Shown here in pieces: positions 6,963 through 13,957 of a stretch of 15,387 nucleotides of DNA. This DNA comes from an uncultured Bacilli bacterium (GTDB lineage: Bacteria > Bacillota_I > Bacilli_A > RF39 > UBA660). The notes beneath the pieces were generated by a model. That model saw only the letters and a list, made by a program, of their open reading frames with translations, made no database searches and had not been told where the DNA came from. The first letter of the stretch is position 1. Every line of letters starts with the position of its first letter. The stretch lies in assembly GCA_947623855.1 (NCBI GenBank), contig CANQHW010000008.1, positions 1 to 15,387 on the forward strand, written 5' to 3'. Both the position numbers and the translations under genes were made by a program.

Positions 6963-6971
6963 ATTATAACA
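6963..6971 (-). promoter_or_regulatory. Extended -10 promoter of the DUF1287-cls unit (TGTTATAAT)
   Basis: TGT plus a perfect TATAAT lies 16 bp upstream of the ATG of DUF1287. The nearest -35 match is poor. One arm of the 13-bp inverted repeat (6977-6989) lies at the -35 region and could be a regulator site. Confidence 0.55.
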
Positions 6972-6976
6972 TAAAA

Positions 6977-6989
6977 AAGGATAGCAGTA
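6977..6989 (+). repeat. Left arm of a 13-bp inverted repeat around the exported-protein gene
   Basis: AAGGATAGCAGTA is repeated exactly in inverse orientation at 7591-7603. The arm lies between the exported-protein gene and the promoter of the DUF1287-cls unit. Confidence 0.7.
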
Positions 6990-7032
6990 TTAATAGTGTA
7001 AACAAACTTTTAATATGAATAATTTAGAAAAA

Positions 7033-7536
7033 TTAAGGATTATCTATTTTTTGAATGTATCTTATATCACAAGTGAAGTTAATCGTACTAACATCTGGTA
7101 AAGCCGTTGCATTTTCATCATAATGAATAGTTAAATAAATAAGCCAAGAGCTATTAGCCGGCAAAACTTCTACCGCAGGTGAAGTAGTTATTTGTAAAAC
7201 TTGATCTTCTGGGTTTCCTTCAGTTTTTATTTCAATATCATCAAATACAGCATCAATATTTCCTGTATTTTCAATTGTTATTTCATAAGTTACCGAATCT
7301 CCTGGTTTTAATAAACTAACATCAAAAGAACTCCGTGTACTAGAAAATTTAGGGTCAGTAGCAGTACAACCATCACATACCCTAGTTAATTTAATATCTG
7401 TTATTTTAACATCCCAATTACCCGTAATTTTAGCGGAACCCCCTACAATAATATCCGTTTTTAAAATGGCATAACAAGTTGGTATTAAAAATACACTTAA
7501 AATAAGAATTAATAAAATAATTCGTTTATATTTCAT
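7033..7536 (-). CDS. Small exported beta-rich surface protein of unknown function
   Basis: The 167-residue product begins with a signal peptide: basic MKYKR, a hydrophobic stretch 6-19, and a likely cleavage after CYA at 23. The mature part is rich in Thr, Asp and Val. It contains LKPGDSVTYEITIENTGNIDAVF (76-98), a pattern typical of immunoglobulin-like or CARDB/DUF11-like beta sandwiches that bring out new edges of the cell surface. Three Cys remain after cleavage: a CDGC pair at 54-57 and Cys156, so a disulfide is possible. No LPXTG anchor or lipobox is seen, so it is probably secreted or loosely bound. A TasA/camelysin-like matrix protein is one possibility, unproven. A GGGGG Shine-Dalgarno precedes the ATG. 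It diverges from the sigma/anti-sigma operon. Confidence 0.75.
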   Translation of the reverse strand: MKYKRIILLILILSVFLIPTCYAILKTDIIVGGSAKITGNWDVKITDIKLTRVCDGCTATDPKFSSTRSSFDVSLLKPGDSVTYEITIENTGNIDAVFDDIEIKTEGNPEDQVLQITTSPAVEVLPANSSWLIYLTIHYDENATALPDVSTINFTCDIRYIQKIDNP

Positions 7537-7590
7537 ATTTTTCCCCCTTTTTAGCTTACACTATTTTTTAGGGAAATGTTTATATCGGAT

Positions 7591-7603
7591 TACTGCTATC
7601 CTT
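7591..7603 (-). repeat. Right arm of the 13-bp inverted repeat
   Basis: TACTGCTATCCTT is the exact reverse complement of 6977-6989. It lies in the divergent region between the exported-protein gene and the sigma factor, next to TATAAT/TATTAT-like boxes on both strands (7603-7609). Confidence 0.7.
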
Positions 7604-7626
7604 ATAATATCGTATGAAAAATTCTA

Positions 7627-7656
7627 AATTTTGTTATAATATTTTGTAACAAAATT
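7627..7656. promoter_or_regulatory. 10-bp inverted repeat overlapping the sigma operon promoter
   Basis: AATTTTGTTA (7627-7636) and TAACAAAATT (7647-7656) are perfect inverted arms with a 10-nt spacer. The centre-to-centre spacing of about two helical turns suits a dimeric regulator. The left arm contains the start of the extended -10 box, so binding there would be expected to repress. Confidence 0.5.
7632..7640 (+). promoter_or_regulatory. Extended -10 promoter of the sigma/anti-sigma operon (TGTTATAAT)
   Basis: TGT directly precedes a perfect TATAAT, 52 bp before the ATG of the sigma factor. No convincing -35 box lies upstream, and no GAAC/CGTC-type ECF promoter pair was found. Confidence 0.5.
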
Positions 7657-7692
7657 AATTTTATTAAGTATAACTAATGAACGAGGTTTAAT

Positions 7693-8178
7693 ATGGAACA
7701 GTTTACAGAAGTTTATAACAAATATTATCAAAGTATTTATAAATATCTCTTATCTTTAAGTAAGAATCCTAGTATAGCTGAAGAACTAACTCAAGAAACA
7801 TTTTATAAAGCTCTAAAAAATATTAATAAATATAACCCCGAATATAAAATGTTAACTTGGTTATGCAATATCGCTAAAAATACTTATTATACTACCTATA
7901 AAAAAGATAAAAGATATCAAGAACTATTCGAAAATATTCCTGATAATGAAAAAGAAATCATAAATCGTTTAATTACTAATGAAACAAATGAAGAAATATT
8001 AAAAGTAGTTCATAACTTAGAAGAACCATATAAAGAAGTCTTTACTTTAAGAGTTTATGGTAATCTATCTTTTAAACAAATTGGTTCCATATTCTCTAAA
8101 ACCGAGAGTTGGGCGCGCGTAACTTTTTATCGTTCAAAATTAAAAATAAAGGAGAATTTAAATGAAAAAGAATTGTGA
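7693..8178 (+). CDS. ECF-type RNA polymerase sigma factor
   Basis: The 161-residue protein has only regions 2 and 4 of sigma-70, the ECF layout. Region 2 includes the YKYLLSLSKNPSIAEELTQETF stretch (about 17-38) and the MLTWLCNIAKNTYYTTYKK stretch (53-71) that contacts the -10 element. Region 4 (about 105-150) includes EPYKEVFTLRVYGNLSFKQIGSIF and the SWARVTFYRSK recognition helix. It should direct RNA polymerase to stress-responsive promoters once freed from its anti-sigma partner. A GAGG Shine-Dalgarno precedes the ATG. The last 17 bases overlap the start of the anti-sigma gene, so translation is probably coupled. Target promoters cannot be identified here. Confidence 0.9.
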   Translation: MEQFTEVYNKYYQSIYKYLLSLSKNPSIAEELTQETFYKALKNINKYNPEYKMLTWLCNIAKNTYYTTYKKDKRYQELFENIPDNEKEIINRLITNETNEEILKVVHNLEEPYKEVFTLRVYGNLSFKQIGSIFSKTESWARVTFYRSKLKIKENLNEKEL

Positions 8179-9076
8179 AATTATAAAAGACCTATTACCC
8201 TTATATCTAGATAAAGTCTGTTCTAAAGAATCTACTACCTTAGTAGAAGAACATCTCTCTACTTGTCATAATTGTCAAAATTATTTAGAAGGTTTAAAGT
8301 ATAATATTAAAACTAATAATACCAAAGAAAAAAAAGTTTTTAAAAATTTTAATAAAAAAATCTATTTAAAAATATTAAGAAATAGTATAATTATAACTTT
8401 AGTTATAATTTTAGTTATAATATCTCTAGGTTTTATCTTCAATAGAAGTAAAGTAATAGAATATAATGATAAAATGAATATAGAAGTATATAGTAATAAT
8501 AAAAATGGTTGGGAATTTACTTTTGAATCAAATATATCTGGTCTTGTTGAAGGTGTAAGAGTAAATACTACCTATGAAGGCGAAAATACTAATTTAATCT
8601 TTATTCATTTAAAAAGTACTTTACAAGATTACTTAGAAAGAAAAGAAAATGCTCGTATTGGAACAAATATTAATAATTTAAATTATAAAATGATTGATCC
8701 TAAAGTTAAAGTAAGAGTTTATTATACAACCGAAGATTTAGATAAAGTAAAAAAAGCTTCTTCTAAAGAATTAGAAGCAATAATTAACAATGCTCATTTA
8801 ATGTTTACCCAAGACTTAAAAACTACCAAAATAACTTGTCATTTAGATGCCAAAGAATATGAGTATTCCCTAACTTACTATCAAGTAAGTGATCAAATAG
8901 TAGATAGTGTTGAAGATACTTCTTTACCTGCCGATTTAATAAATCATATTATTTCTATCTATGGTGATTATGATAGCATCTGGTTTGTCGGTGATACCGC
9001 TAGTGAAGTATTTACTAATACCGAAAATTATATGACTAGTAATGGTGGAAGTTGTACTAGAACTGATTTAGATTAA
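8162..9076 (+). CDS. Zinc-finger anti-sigma factor, membrane anchored
   Basis: The N-terminus is a ZAS/zf-HC2 domain: Cys5, the LLPLYLDKVCSKEST segment, then His31-x3-Cys35-x2-Cys38. It binds zinc in this family and holds the sigma factor inactive. A single membrane helix lies at about 75-95. Residues 96-304 form an outer domain rich in Asn, Thr and acidic residues, which I do not recognise and which is presumably the sensor. Regulated proteolysis or a conformational change in this region would release the sigma factor. GGAGA lies 6 nt before the ATG, inside the end of the sigma gene. A terminator follows the stop. Confidence 0.88.
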   Translation: MKKNCEIIKDLLPLYLDKVCSKESTTLVEEHLSTCHNCQNYLEGLKYNIKTNNTKEKKVFKNFNKKIYLKILRNSIIITLVIILVIISLGFIFNRSKVIEYNDKMNIEVYSNNKNGWEFTFESNISGLVEGVRVNTTYEGENTNLIFIHLKSTLQDYLERKENARIGTNINNLNYKMIDPKVKVRVYYTTEDLDKVKKASSKELEAIINNAHLMFTQDLKTTKITCHLDAKEYEYSLTYYQVSDQIVDSVEDTSLPADLINHIISIYGDYDSIWFVGDTASEVFTNTENYMTSNGGSCTRTDLD

Positions 9077-9081
9077 TCAAA

Positions 9082-9109
9082 AAAATCTTTCTTTTTAAGG
9101 AAAGATTTT
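9082..9109. terminator. Bidirectional terminator between the sigma operon and bsh
   Basis: AAAATCTTTC (9082-9091) pairs with GAAAGATTTT (9100-9109) around an 8-nt loop. On the minus strand a run of seven Ts follows, making it stronger for the bile salt hydrolase transcript. The plus side has TAATTTT. The right arm overlaps the stop codon of bsh. Confidence 0.75.
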
Positions 9110-10082
9110 AATTTTGATATAAAATATCTTGACCACTAGTTAGTTCATAATTAATTAGATTAGAACTATCTAAATCTTCTTTATACATATCCACTGCGGT
9201 AATTCGTCCATTTTCATAAGTAGTATAGTAATAAATTCCTTTATCTAAATTACAACAAGAACTATAAATCGTTATTTCGTATTTATCTTCCCCCATATAT
9301 ACACAACCTCTTTGTTGATAAACAGAACCTAATATATGGAAAAATTGACTAATACTTGCACTTTCATCATCCCCTGATAAAGAATTTAATTTTGTAAAAG
9401 CACACTTAACAAAACGTGATGCGGAAGATAAATCCCCTGGAAGACCTAAAGCTCCCATCCCTCTACTATAAGTATCAAAATTTATCTTAGAAGAAAAATT
9501 ATTTACCGGCGCATTAGGTGATAAACTCATATAATTGTTTAAATTCCATAACTGCATATCAAAAGTTGGATTATTAGTTAAAACTCCCACCGGATTATCA
9601 TAAACTTTTAAACCCTCTTTAACACTTTCAATAACGATTGCTTCCTTCTTATCAGCAATAATCCAATGAAGTGGGGAAGCCGGTAAATGCTCATTAAAAT
9701 CTATTTGCACAATATTTGCATTTTTAAGTAAATCTTTTGCTTCCCCAACCGTAGCACAATTCGTTAAAATATACGGAATAAATTCATAAGGAGCTATATT
9801 TGTTTTATCTTTCTTCGGTTCATGATAATAAGCATTACCAGGAAAGTTTAAACCCGCCATCCCCAATCCTTTTTCATTTATCGCATCATAATATAGTGGA
9901 TAATCTTCATAAACATAAGCCATCCCAATTAAAGCATAATGATTATCCTTTCTTTCTTTATTCGAAAAAGTAAAATTATAATTACGTGGTGTAATCGTTA
10001 CTGTTTCTTGATAAGAATATTCTAAATCTAAATTCCTTCCAAAATAATGATCTTTAGTTACATAAGTAATTGCTGTACACAT
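9108..10082 (-). CDS. bsh: Bile salt hydrolase (choloylglycine hydrolase family)
   Basis: The 324-residue protein matches the Ntn-hydrolase family that cleaves the amide bond of glycine- or taurine-conjugated bile acids, or of penicillin V. After removal of Met1 the nucleophile is Cys2 (MCTAITYVTK). Other conserved blocks are GRNLDLEYSY (Arg16, Asp19), INEKGLGMAGLNFPG (Asn79), GVLTNNPTFD (166-175) and SSASRFVKCAF (Arg223). Similarity to the Clostridium perfringens enzyme, as recalled, extends to the KGIYYYTTYENGRITAVDM tail. It therefore looks catalytically complete and more like bile salt hydrolase than penicillin acylase. No signal peptide is present, so it acts in the cytoplasm. GAAGG precedes the ATG. 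It suggests life in a bile-containing gut. Confidence 0.92.
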   Translation of the reverse strand: MCTAITYVTKDHYFGRNLDLEYSYQETVTITPRNYNFTFSNKERKDNHYALIGMAYVYEDYPLYYDAINEKGLGMAGLNFPGNAYYHEPKKDKTNIAPYEFIPYILTNCATVGEAKDLLKNANIVQIDFNEHLPASPLHWIIADKKEAIVIESVKEGLKVYDNPVGVLTNNPTFDMQLWNLNNYMSLSPNAPVNNFSSKINFDTYSRGMGALGLPGDLSSASRFVKCAFTKLNSLSGDDESASISQFFHILGSVYQQRGCVYMGEDKYEITIYSSCCNLDKGIYYYTTYENGRITAVDMYKEDLDSSNLINYELTSGQDILYQN

Positions 10083-10106
10083 TTAAATACCTTCTTTCTA
10101 ATAAAT

Positions 10107-10115
10107 AGTATAACA
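10107..10115 (-). promoter_or_regulatory. Extended -10 promoter of bsh (TGTTATACT)
   Basis: TGT plus TATACT lies 24 bp before the ATG of bsh, within the 36-bp gap after the second VanZ-like gene. No strong -35 box is evident. Since no terminator separates the two genes, read-through from the upstream operon is also possible. Confidence 0.45.
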
Positions 10116-10118
10116 TAA

Positions 10119-10916
10119 CTAGAAATGATTTAAACATTTTATAATGGTATTAATGACAAATAATAAGGGAATTAGAGAGAAAAAAGTGTAAATAGAATAT
10201 TTAATAAATTTAGGTATTTTTAAATCACTATAAAATATTTTTTTAATATAATTAATAAGTTTAGTTTTAGCAAGAATTATAGCAAATATTATCGCCCCAC
10301 TAAAATTTAAGATTATATCATCAAAATCAAAAGAACCATTCCCTGATATTTCTTCTACAATTTCTATTAATAAAATAGGCGGTAAAATAATAAGAATTTG
10401 TTTAGATATTTTTTCGTACTTTTGATTCTTTAACATTAGGAGTAAAGATAAGGGCATTAGCATTACTAAATTACTTATAAACAAATATGGTGTAGTATGT
10501 GCAAAAGGACGATAATTTTCTAAATAAAATAAAATATTTTCTAAATTTTTTAAGTTAAAAGAAAAGTTGGTACGATAGATAAAAAAAGTAATACTTATTA
10601 ATAGAAGAATAAATAAAATTAAATATAAGTTAATATTATGTTTATAAGTTTTTTCTTTATTAATAATTAAACCATAGCTATAAATAATTAAAGTTAAAGA
10701 TATAAAAATAACAATAATATTTTCCCGATTTAAATTAAAATATAACCAACCATAATGATTAAGTAAGATATATATTATGGATAGAAGTGAAGTAATAACA
10801 ATAATATTTTTAATAATAGTTACTATATCTTTTTTTAAAGTCTTATGATGAATATGATATAGTAAATAAAAAATAATAAACCCAATTAAAAATACTATAT
10901 ACAAAATATGAAGCAT
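10119..10916 (-). CDS. VanZ-like family membrane protein (second of a tandem pair)
   Basis: The 265-residue protein is mostly membrane helices, with about six to seven hydrophobic stretches. The VanZ signature is in the second half: LMPLSLLLML near 153-162, the acidic helix LLIEIVEE (182-189), and GSFDFDDIILNFSGA (194-208). In VanZ this helix and the Asp-rich motif are conserved, and the prototype raises resistance to teicoplanin; other members have been linked to lipopeptide tolerance. A basic tail follows. The GGTGA Shine-Dalgarno lies 4 nt before the ATG. It is the last gene of the regulator-kinase-VanZ-VanZ unit, 16 bp after its paralogue. Its N-terminal half (first 120 residues) lacks any motif I know. 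Confidence 0.85.
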   Translation of the reverse strand: MLHILYIVFLIGFIIFYLLYHIHHKTLKKDIVTIIKNIIVITSLLSIIYILLNHYGWLYFNLNRENIIVIFISLTLIIYSYGLIINKEKTYKHNINLYLILFILLLISITFFIYRTNFSFNLKNLENILFYLENYRPFAHTTPYLFISNLVMLMPLSLLLMLKNQKYEKISKQILIILPPILLIEIVEEISGNGSFDFDDIILNFSGAIIFAIILAKTKLINYIKKIFYSDLKIPKFIKYSIYTFFSLIPLLFVINTIIKCLNHF

Positions 10917-10932
10917 AATATCACCATATTTA

Positions 10933-11628
10933 TTATATAGTAAAGGTTAAATAATTGTAAATGATAATGATTATAATATTAAAGATATATAACAATGTAA
11001 TAGTTTCTTTTCTTAAATTAAAATTAGTATTAAAAAACTTTCTCATTTTAGGAAATAACTTATATTTTAAAATAAGAAATAAAGTAAGCATCCCTCCTAA
11101 AACATTTAAAATAATATCATCAATATCAAACTCTCCTAAACCAGTAATACCTTGAATTATTTCAATCCCTAAAGTAATACTTAATATTATAATAAACATT
11201 CTTTTATAATCTAAATACTTTTTATCTTTTAAAATAAGTAAAATAGTAAAAGGTATAAATAACCCTAAATTCCCTAAATAATTATAAATTAAAGTAAATA
11301 TTGTAACTGTAAAGTCACCCCTTAAAAACTTTCTTATTAAATGTCCTGGTATTATATGTATAATAAATCTATTATCTATATTTCTTTGATAAATTAAAGT
11401 CATAAAAATAATCATAATAAAATAAATAATTAAATACTTATTAATATTATTTTGATATATTTCTTTCTTATTAAAAAATATCCCTTTAATAAATATTAAA
11501 ATATCTATAAGTAATATAAACCCTAAAAATACCCCCATAGATAGAGTAGGTTTAATAAAATATAATATAAATAAATTTATTATAATTAAGATACTTGTTA
11601 TTGGAGTTAAATACTTTATAATTCTCAT
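10933..11628 (-). CDS. VanZ-like family membrane protein (first of a tandem pair)
   Basis: The 231-residue protein has about six hydrophobic helices and the VanZ core: LGLFIPFTILLILKDK (121-136), the GIEIIQGITGLG helix (154-165) and EFDIDDIILNVLGG (166-179). The last block is nearly the same as the GSFDFDDIILNFSG block of the next gene, so the two are paralogues that probably arose by duplication and then diverged. A role in resistance to cell-envelope antibiotics is inferred from family and context. It begins 12 bp after the kinase stop, with an AAAGG Shine-Dalgarno. Confidence 0.85.
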   Translation of the reverse strand: MRIIKYLTPITSILIIINLFILYFIKPTLSMGVFLGFILLIDILIFIKGIFFNKKEIYQNNINKYLIIYFIMIIFMTLIYQRNIDNRFIIHIIPGHLIRKFLRGDFTVTIFTLIYNYLGNLGLFIPFTILLILKDKKYLDYKRMFIIILSITLGIEIIQGITGLGEFDIDDIILNVLGGMLTLFLILKYKLFPKMRKFFNTNFNLRKETITLLYIFNIIIIIIYNYLTFTI

Positions 11629-11640
11629 ATCTAAACCTTT

Positions 11641-12849
11641 CTAAATATTAAAATACTTAATCATAAAAGTTGTTCCCTTTTTATTAGAACTAACCGAAAT
11701 ATTTCCCTTATCTTTTAAAATAATCGTTTTAGCTAAAGCTAAACCAATCCCAATACTATCATTACTTGAATTTTTTCCTTTATAAAATCTTTCAAAAATA
11801 TGCGGTAAATCTTCTTTGGCAATTCCCTTTCCCATATCCTTAATAGTAATTAAAGTATAAACATTATTTTGTAAAACATCAATAGTAATTTTACTATTAT
11901 TATCCGAATGTTCTAAAGAATTTTTAATAATATTAGTTAAAGCTTCTACCTCCCAATGTAAATCTCCCGTTATATAAATATCTTCTTCTCCCTTAACTTC
12001 TATCTTAATATTTTTAAGTTCACTTAAAACTACAATCTTTTGTAAAGCTTCTTTAATTAAACTAGCTACTAAAATTTTCTCCTTTTGTAAAACAATCGTA
12101 TTAGCATCAAACTTGGATAATTTAAGTAAAGTATTAACTAAATAACTAATATTATTAATCTCTTTTTTAATATTATGTAAAAATTCATTCTTAGTCTCTT
12201 TATCCATATCTTCATTATCAATTAAATTATCTAACATAACTAAAATAGAAGTAAGTGGAGTTTTTAATTGATGAGAAATATCTTCTAAAGAATTTTTTAA
12301 ATTCTCTTTATCTTTAATATTATTACTTGCTATTTCTTTTAACATAACTGTTGTTTTGTATAATTCATTCTTTAAAATAGATAACTCATCTTCACTTAAA
12401 GTCTTAATAGAAAGTTTATAATTATGTCGATTTATTTCTCTTAAATAATTCGTTATCTCTAAAATATTTAAATCTTTCTTATGATTATATCGATAAAATA
12501 AAATGTAAATAGTACTTGTAAATAATATAAATAAGAAAATATTTATAATAATTAAATAACTATAAAAATCTTTATTTTTTAAAAAATAACTACTATTTAA
12601 ATTTAAATTATAATCTTTTAATAAAGTTTCATTATAATCCTTACTATTTAAAATCTCCATTATCTCAATATCTGTTATTATCGGATACTTTTCTTTAACT
12701 TTATTAATAATAGCATTTAAAGCTAAATTATTATTTTTAGTATAAACTTGGTAAGCCATAGTATTAACTATTATAAATAATATAAGAAACAATATCATAA
12801 TAATCAAAGTTTTTATTAAATATGCTTTATATACTACTTTATTTTTCAT
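11641..12849 (-). CDS. Sensor histidine kinase
   Basis: Numbered from the ATG at 12849, membrane helices at about 10-31 and 97-119 enclose a short outer sensor region of roughly 65 residues. A linker leads to the dimerisation domain with the phospho-acceptor in EDISHQLKTPLTS (His193). The ATPase domain has an N box IIKNSLEHSDNN, a G1 box DMGKGIA, an F box HIFERFYKG and a G2 box GIGLALA. It should phosphorylate the adjacent OmpR-type regulator. A TTG two codons upstream extends the frame, but the ATG is preferred as the commoner start; the regulator's stop overlaps it by 11 bases. The small sensor loop resembles intramembrane or antimicrobial-sensing kinases. Confidence 0.92.
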   Translation of the reverse strand: MKNKVVYKAYLIKTLIIMILFLILFIIVNTMAYQVYTKNNNLALNAIINKVKEKYPIITDIEIMEILNSKDYNETLLKDYNLNLNSSYFLKNKDFYSYLIIINIFLFILFTSTIYILFYRYNHKKDLNILEITNYLREINRHNYKLSIKTLSEDELSILKNELYKTTVMLKEIASNNIKDKENLKNSLEDISHQLKTPLTSILVMLDNLIDNEDMDKETKNEFLHNIKKEINNISYLVNTLLKLSKFDANTIVLQKEKILVASLIKEALQKIVVLSELKNIKIEVKGEEDIYITGDLHWEVEALTNIIKNSLEHSDNNSKITIDVLQNNVYTLITIKDMGKGIAKEDLPHIFERFYKGKNSSNDSIGIGLALAKTIILKDKGNISVSSNKKGTTFMIKYFNI

Positions 12850-13495
12850 AATCAATCCGATAACCTATACCTTTAATAGTAGTAATAATATCTGTTCCTA
12901 ATTTTTCTCTAATTCTTTTAAAATAAACCGTTATAGTATGATCATCTACATAATTACCCGTTATTTCCCAGACCTTATCTAATATCGTATTTCGTGTTAC
13001 TACTTTATTTAAATTAGTAAATAAAAGATATAGTAATTGTAACTCTAAAGGACTTAGTTCAATAATTCTTTCATCTCTTTTAACAACCATTTTATCTGTA
13101 TCAAAATAAATATCTTGTATTTTAATAAGACTTTGTTTAGTATTTCGTAATAATATTTTATTAATTCTGGCAAGTAATTCTTTAGTACTAAAAGGTTTAG
13201 TTAAATAATCTTCGGCTCCTAAGTTTAGGGATTTTACAATAATATCTTCATTATCATTAGCAGTTAAAAAGATAGTAGGAATAGCTAATAGTTTTATTGT
13301 ATTTTCAAAAAAGGTAAGTCCATTACCATCTGGTAAACTAATATCTAAAATAATTAAATCAGGAGTAGTAGTACTTAAAACATTTTTCGTTTCTTGAATA
13401 GATTTTGCTCCTAATACTTGATAATTATTCTTTTCTAAAGAATAAGTTAACCCTTTAATAATTAAAGAATTATCTTCTATTAAAAGTATAGACAT
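12839..13495 (-). CDS. OmpR-family response regulator
   Basis: The 218-residue protein has a receiver domain with acidic pair Glu7-Asp8, phospho-acceptor Asp51 (LIILDISLPDG), Thr78 and Lys100 (LTKPFS). A winged-helix DNA-binding domain follows from about residue 125, including the LSPLELQLLYLLFTN helix, the DDHTITVYFKRIREKLG recognition segment and the GIGYRID hairpin at the end. It is the DNA-binding half of the two-component pair and leads the operon with the kinase and two VanZ-like genes, which it may regulate. AAGGAG precedes the ATG, which lies downstream of an extended -10 promoter. Confidence 0.93.
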   Translation of the reverse strand: MSILLIEDNSLIIKGLTYSLEKNNYQVLGAKSIQETKNVLSTTTPDLIILDISLPDGNGLTFFENTIKLLAIPTIFLTANDNEDIIVKSLNLGAEDYLTKPFSTKELLARINKILLRNTKQSLIKIQDIYFDTDKMVVKRDERIIELSPLELQLLYLLFTNLNKVVTRNTILDKVWEITGNYVDDHTITVYFKRIREKLGTDIITTIKGIGYRIDYEK

Positions 13496-13518
13496 AAAGT
13501 TACTCCTTTCTATTAGGT

Positions 13519-13527
13519 ATTATAACA
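13519..13527 (-). promoter_or_regulatory. Extended -10 promoter of the two-component/VanZ operon (TGTTATAAT)
   Basis: TGT plus a perfect TATAAT lies 23 bp before the ATG of the response regulator. There is no good -35 box, which is consistent with activation by a regulator such as the operon's own OmpR-type protein. Confidence 0.55.
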
Positions 13528-13553
13528 CAAAAGAATATTTGTTATATAAATGT

Positions 13554-13582
13554 TTGACTTTTTAAAATATCTAAATTATAAT
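13554..13582 (+). promoter_or_regulatory. Consensus sigma-A promoter of the plus-strand gene pair
   Basis: TTGACT (13554-13559), a 17-bp spacer and a perfect TATAAT (13577-13582) precede the Shine-Dalgarno AGAGGA and the ATG at 13603. This is the strongest match to the housekeeping consensus in the window. Confidence 0.8.
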
Positions 13583-13602
13583 ACATTGCAAGAGGAAAAT
13601 AT

Positions 13603-13938
13603 ATGAGTAAAAAGGAAAGTTTTAAAAATAATTTAAATTACGTATTAGATAATTTAGAGAGAAGCATAATTAATGCTGAATTTTTGGAAGATAAAATATA
13701 TTTAGAACTGACGAAGAAGGAAATTATTGATTATTTAGATTATGTTAATAAAATTATAAAAAATTGGGAAGAATTTTATAAATCTGGTAATTATGATGAT
13801 ATAAGAGAAAAGTATAAAGAAGTAGAATCAATTATTTCTGAGTTGGAATTATGTTTAGCAGATTATAAGGTTAAATTTAATATGGATGGTATATCTTATG
13901 CGATATTTCAAATAGGAAATATATTATCAAACAATTAA
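13603..13938 (+). CDS. Uncharacterised alpha-helical protein
   Basis: The 111-residue product is rich in Lys, Glu, Ile and Asn, has no signal peptide or membrane helix, and looks all-alpha, with probable helices near 3-25, 36-60, 66-95 and 98-108. I recognise no family. It has an AGAGGA Shine-Dalgarno 7 nt before its ATG and follows a strong promoter. The next gene starts 19 bp downstream with an even better Shine-Dalgarno, so the two form an operon. Small soluble helical proteins next to a CFI-box-like protein could be partners, but this is inference. Confidence 0.65.
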   Translation: MSKKESFKNNLNYVLDNLERSIINAEFLEDKIYLELTKKEIIDYLDYVNKIIKNWEEFYKSGNYDDIREKYKEVESIISELELCLADYKVKFNMDGISYAIFQIGNILSNN

Positions 13939-13957
13939 AAGGAAGGAGGGATATAAA

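Noticed and set aside
10961..11155. A 64-codon open frame on the plus strand
   Set aside because: It lies antisense within the first VanZ-like gene, has no convincing Shine-Dalgarno, and its residues mirror the AT-rich membrane-helix codons of the real gene.
12853..12855. TTG as the start of the histidine kinase
   Set aside because: An in-frame ATG two codons downstream is the simpler start; neither has a strong Shine-Dalgarno, and both overlap the regulator gene.
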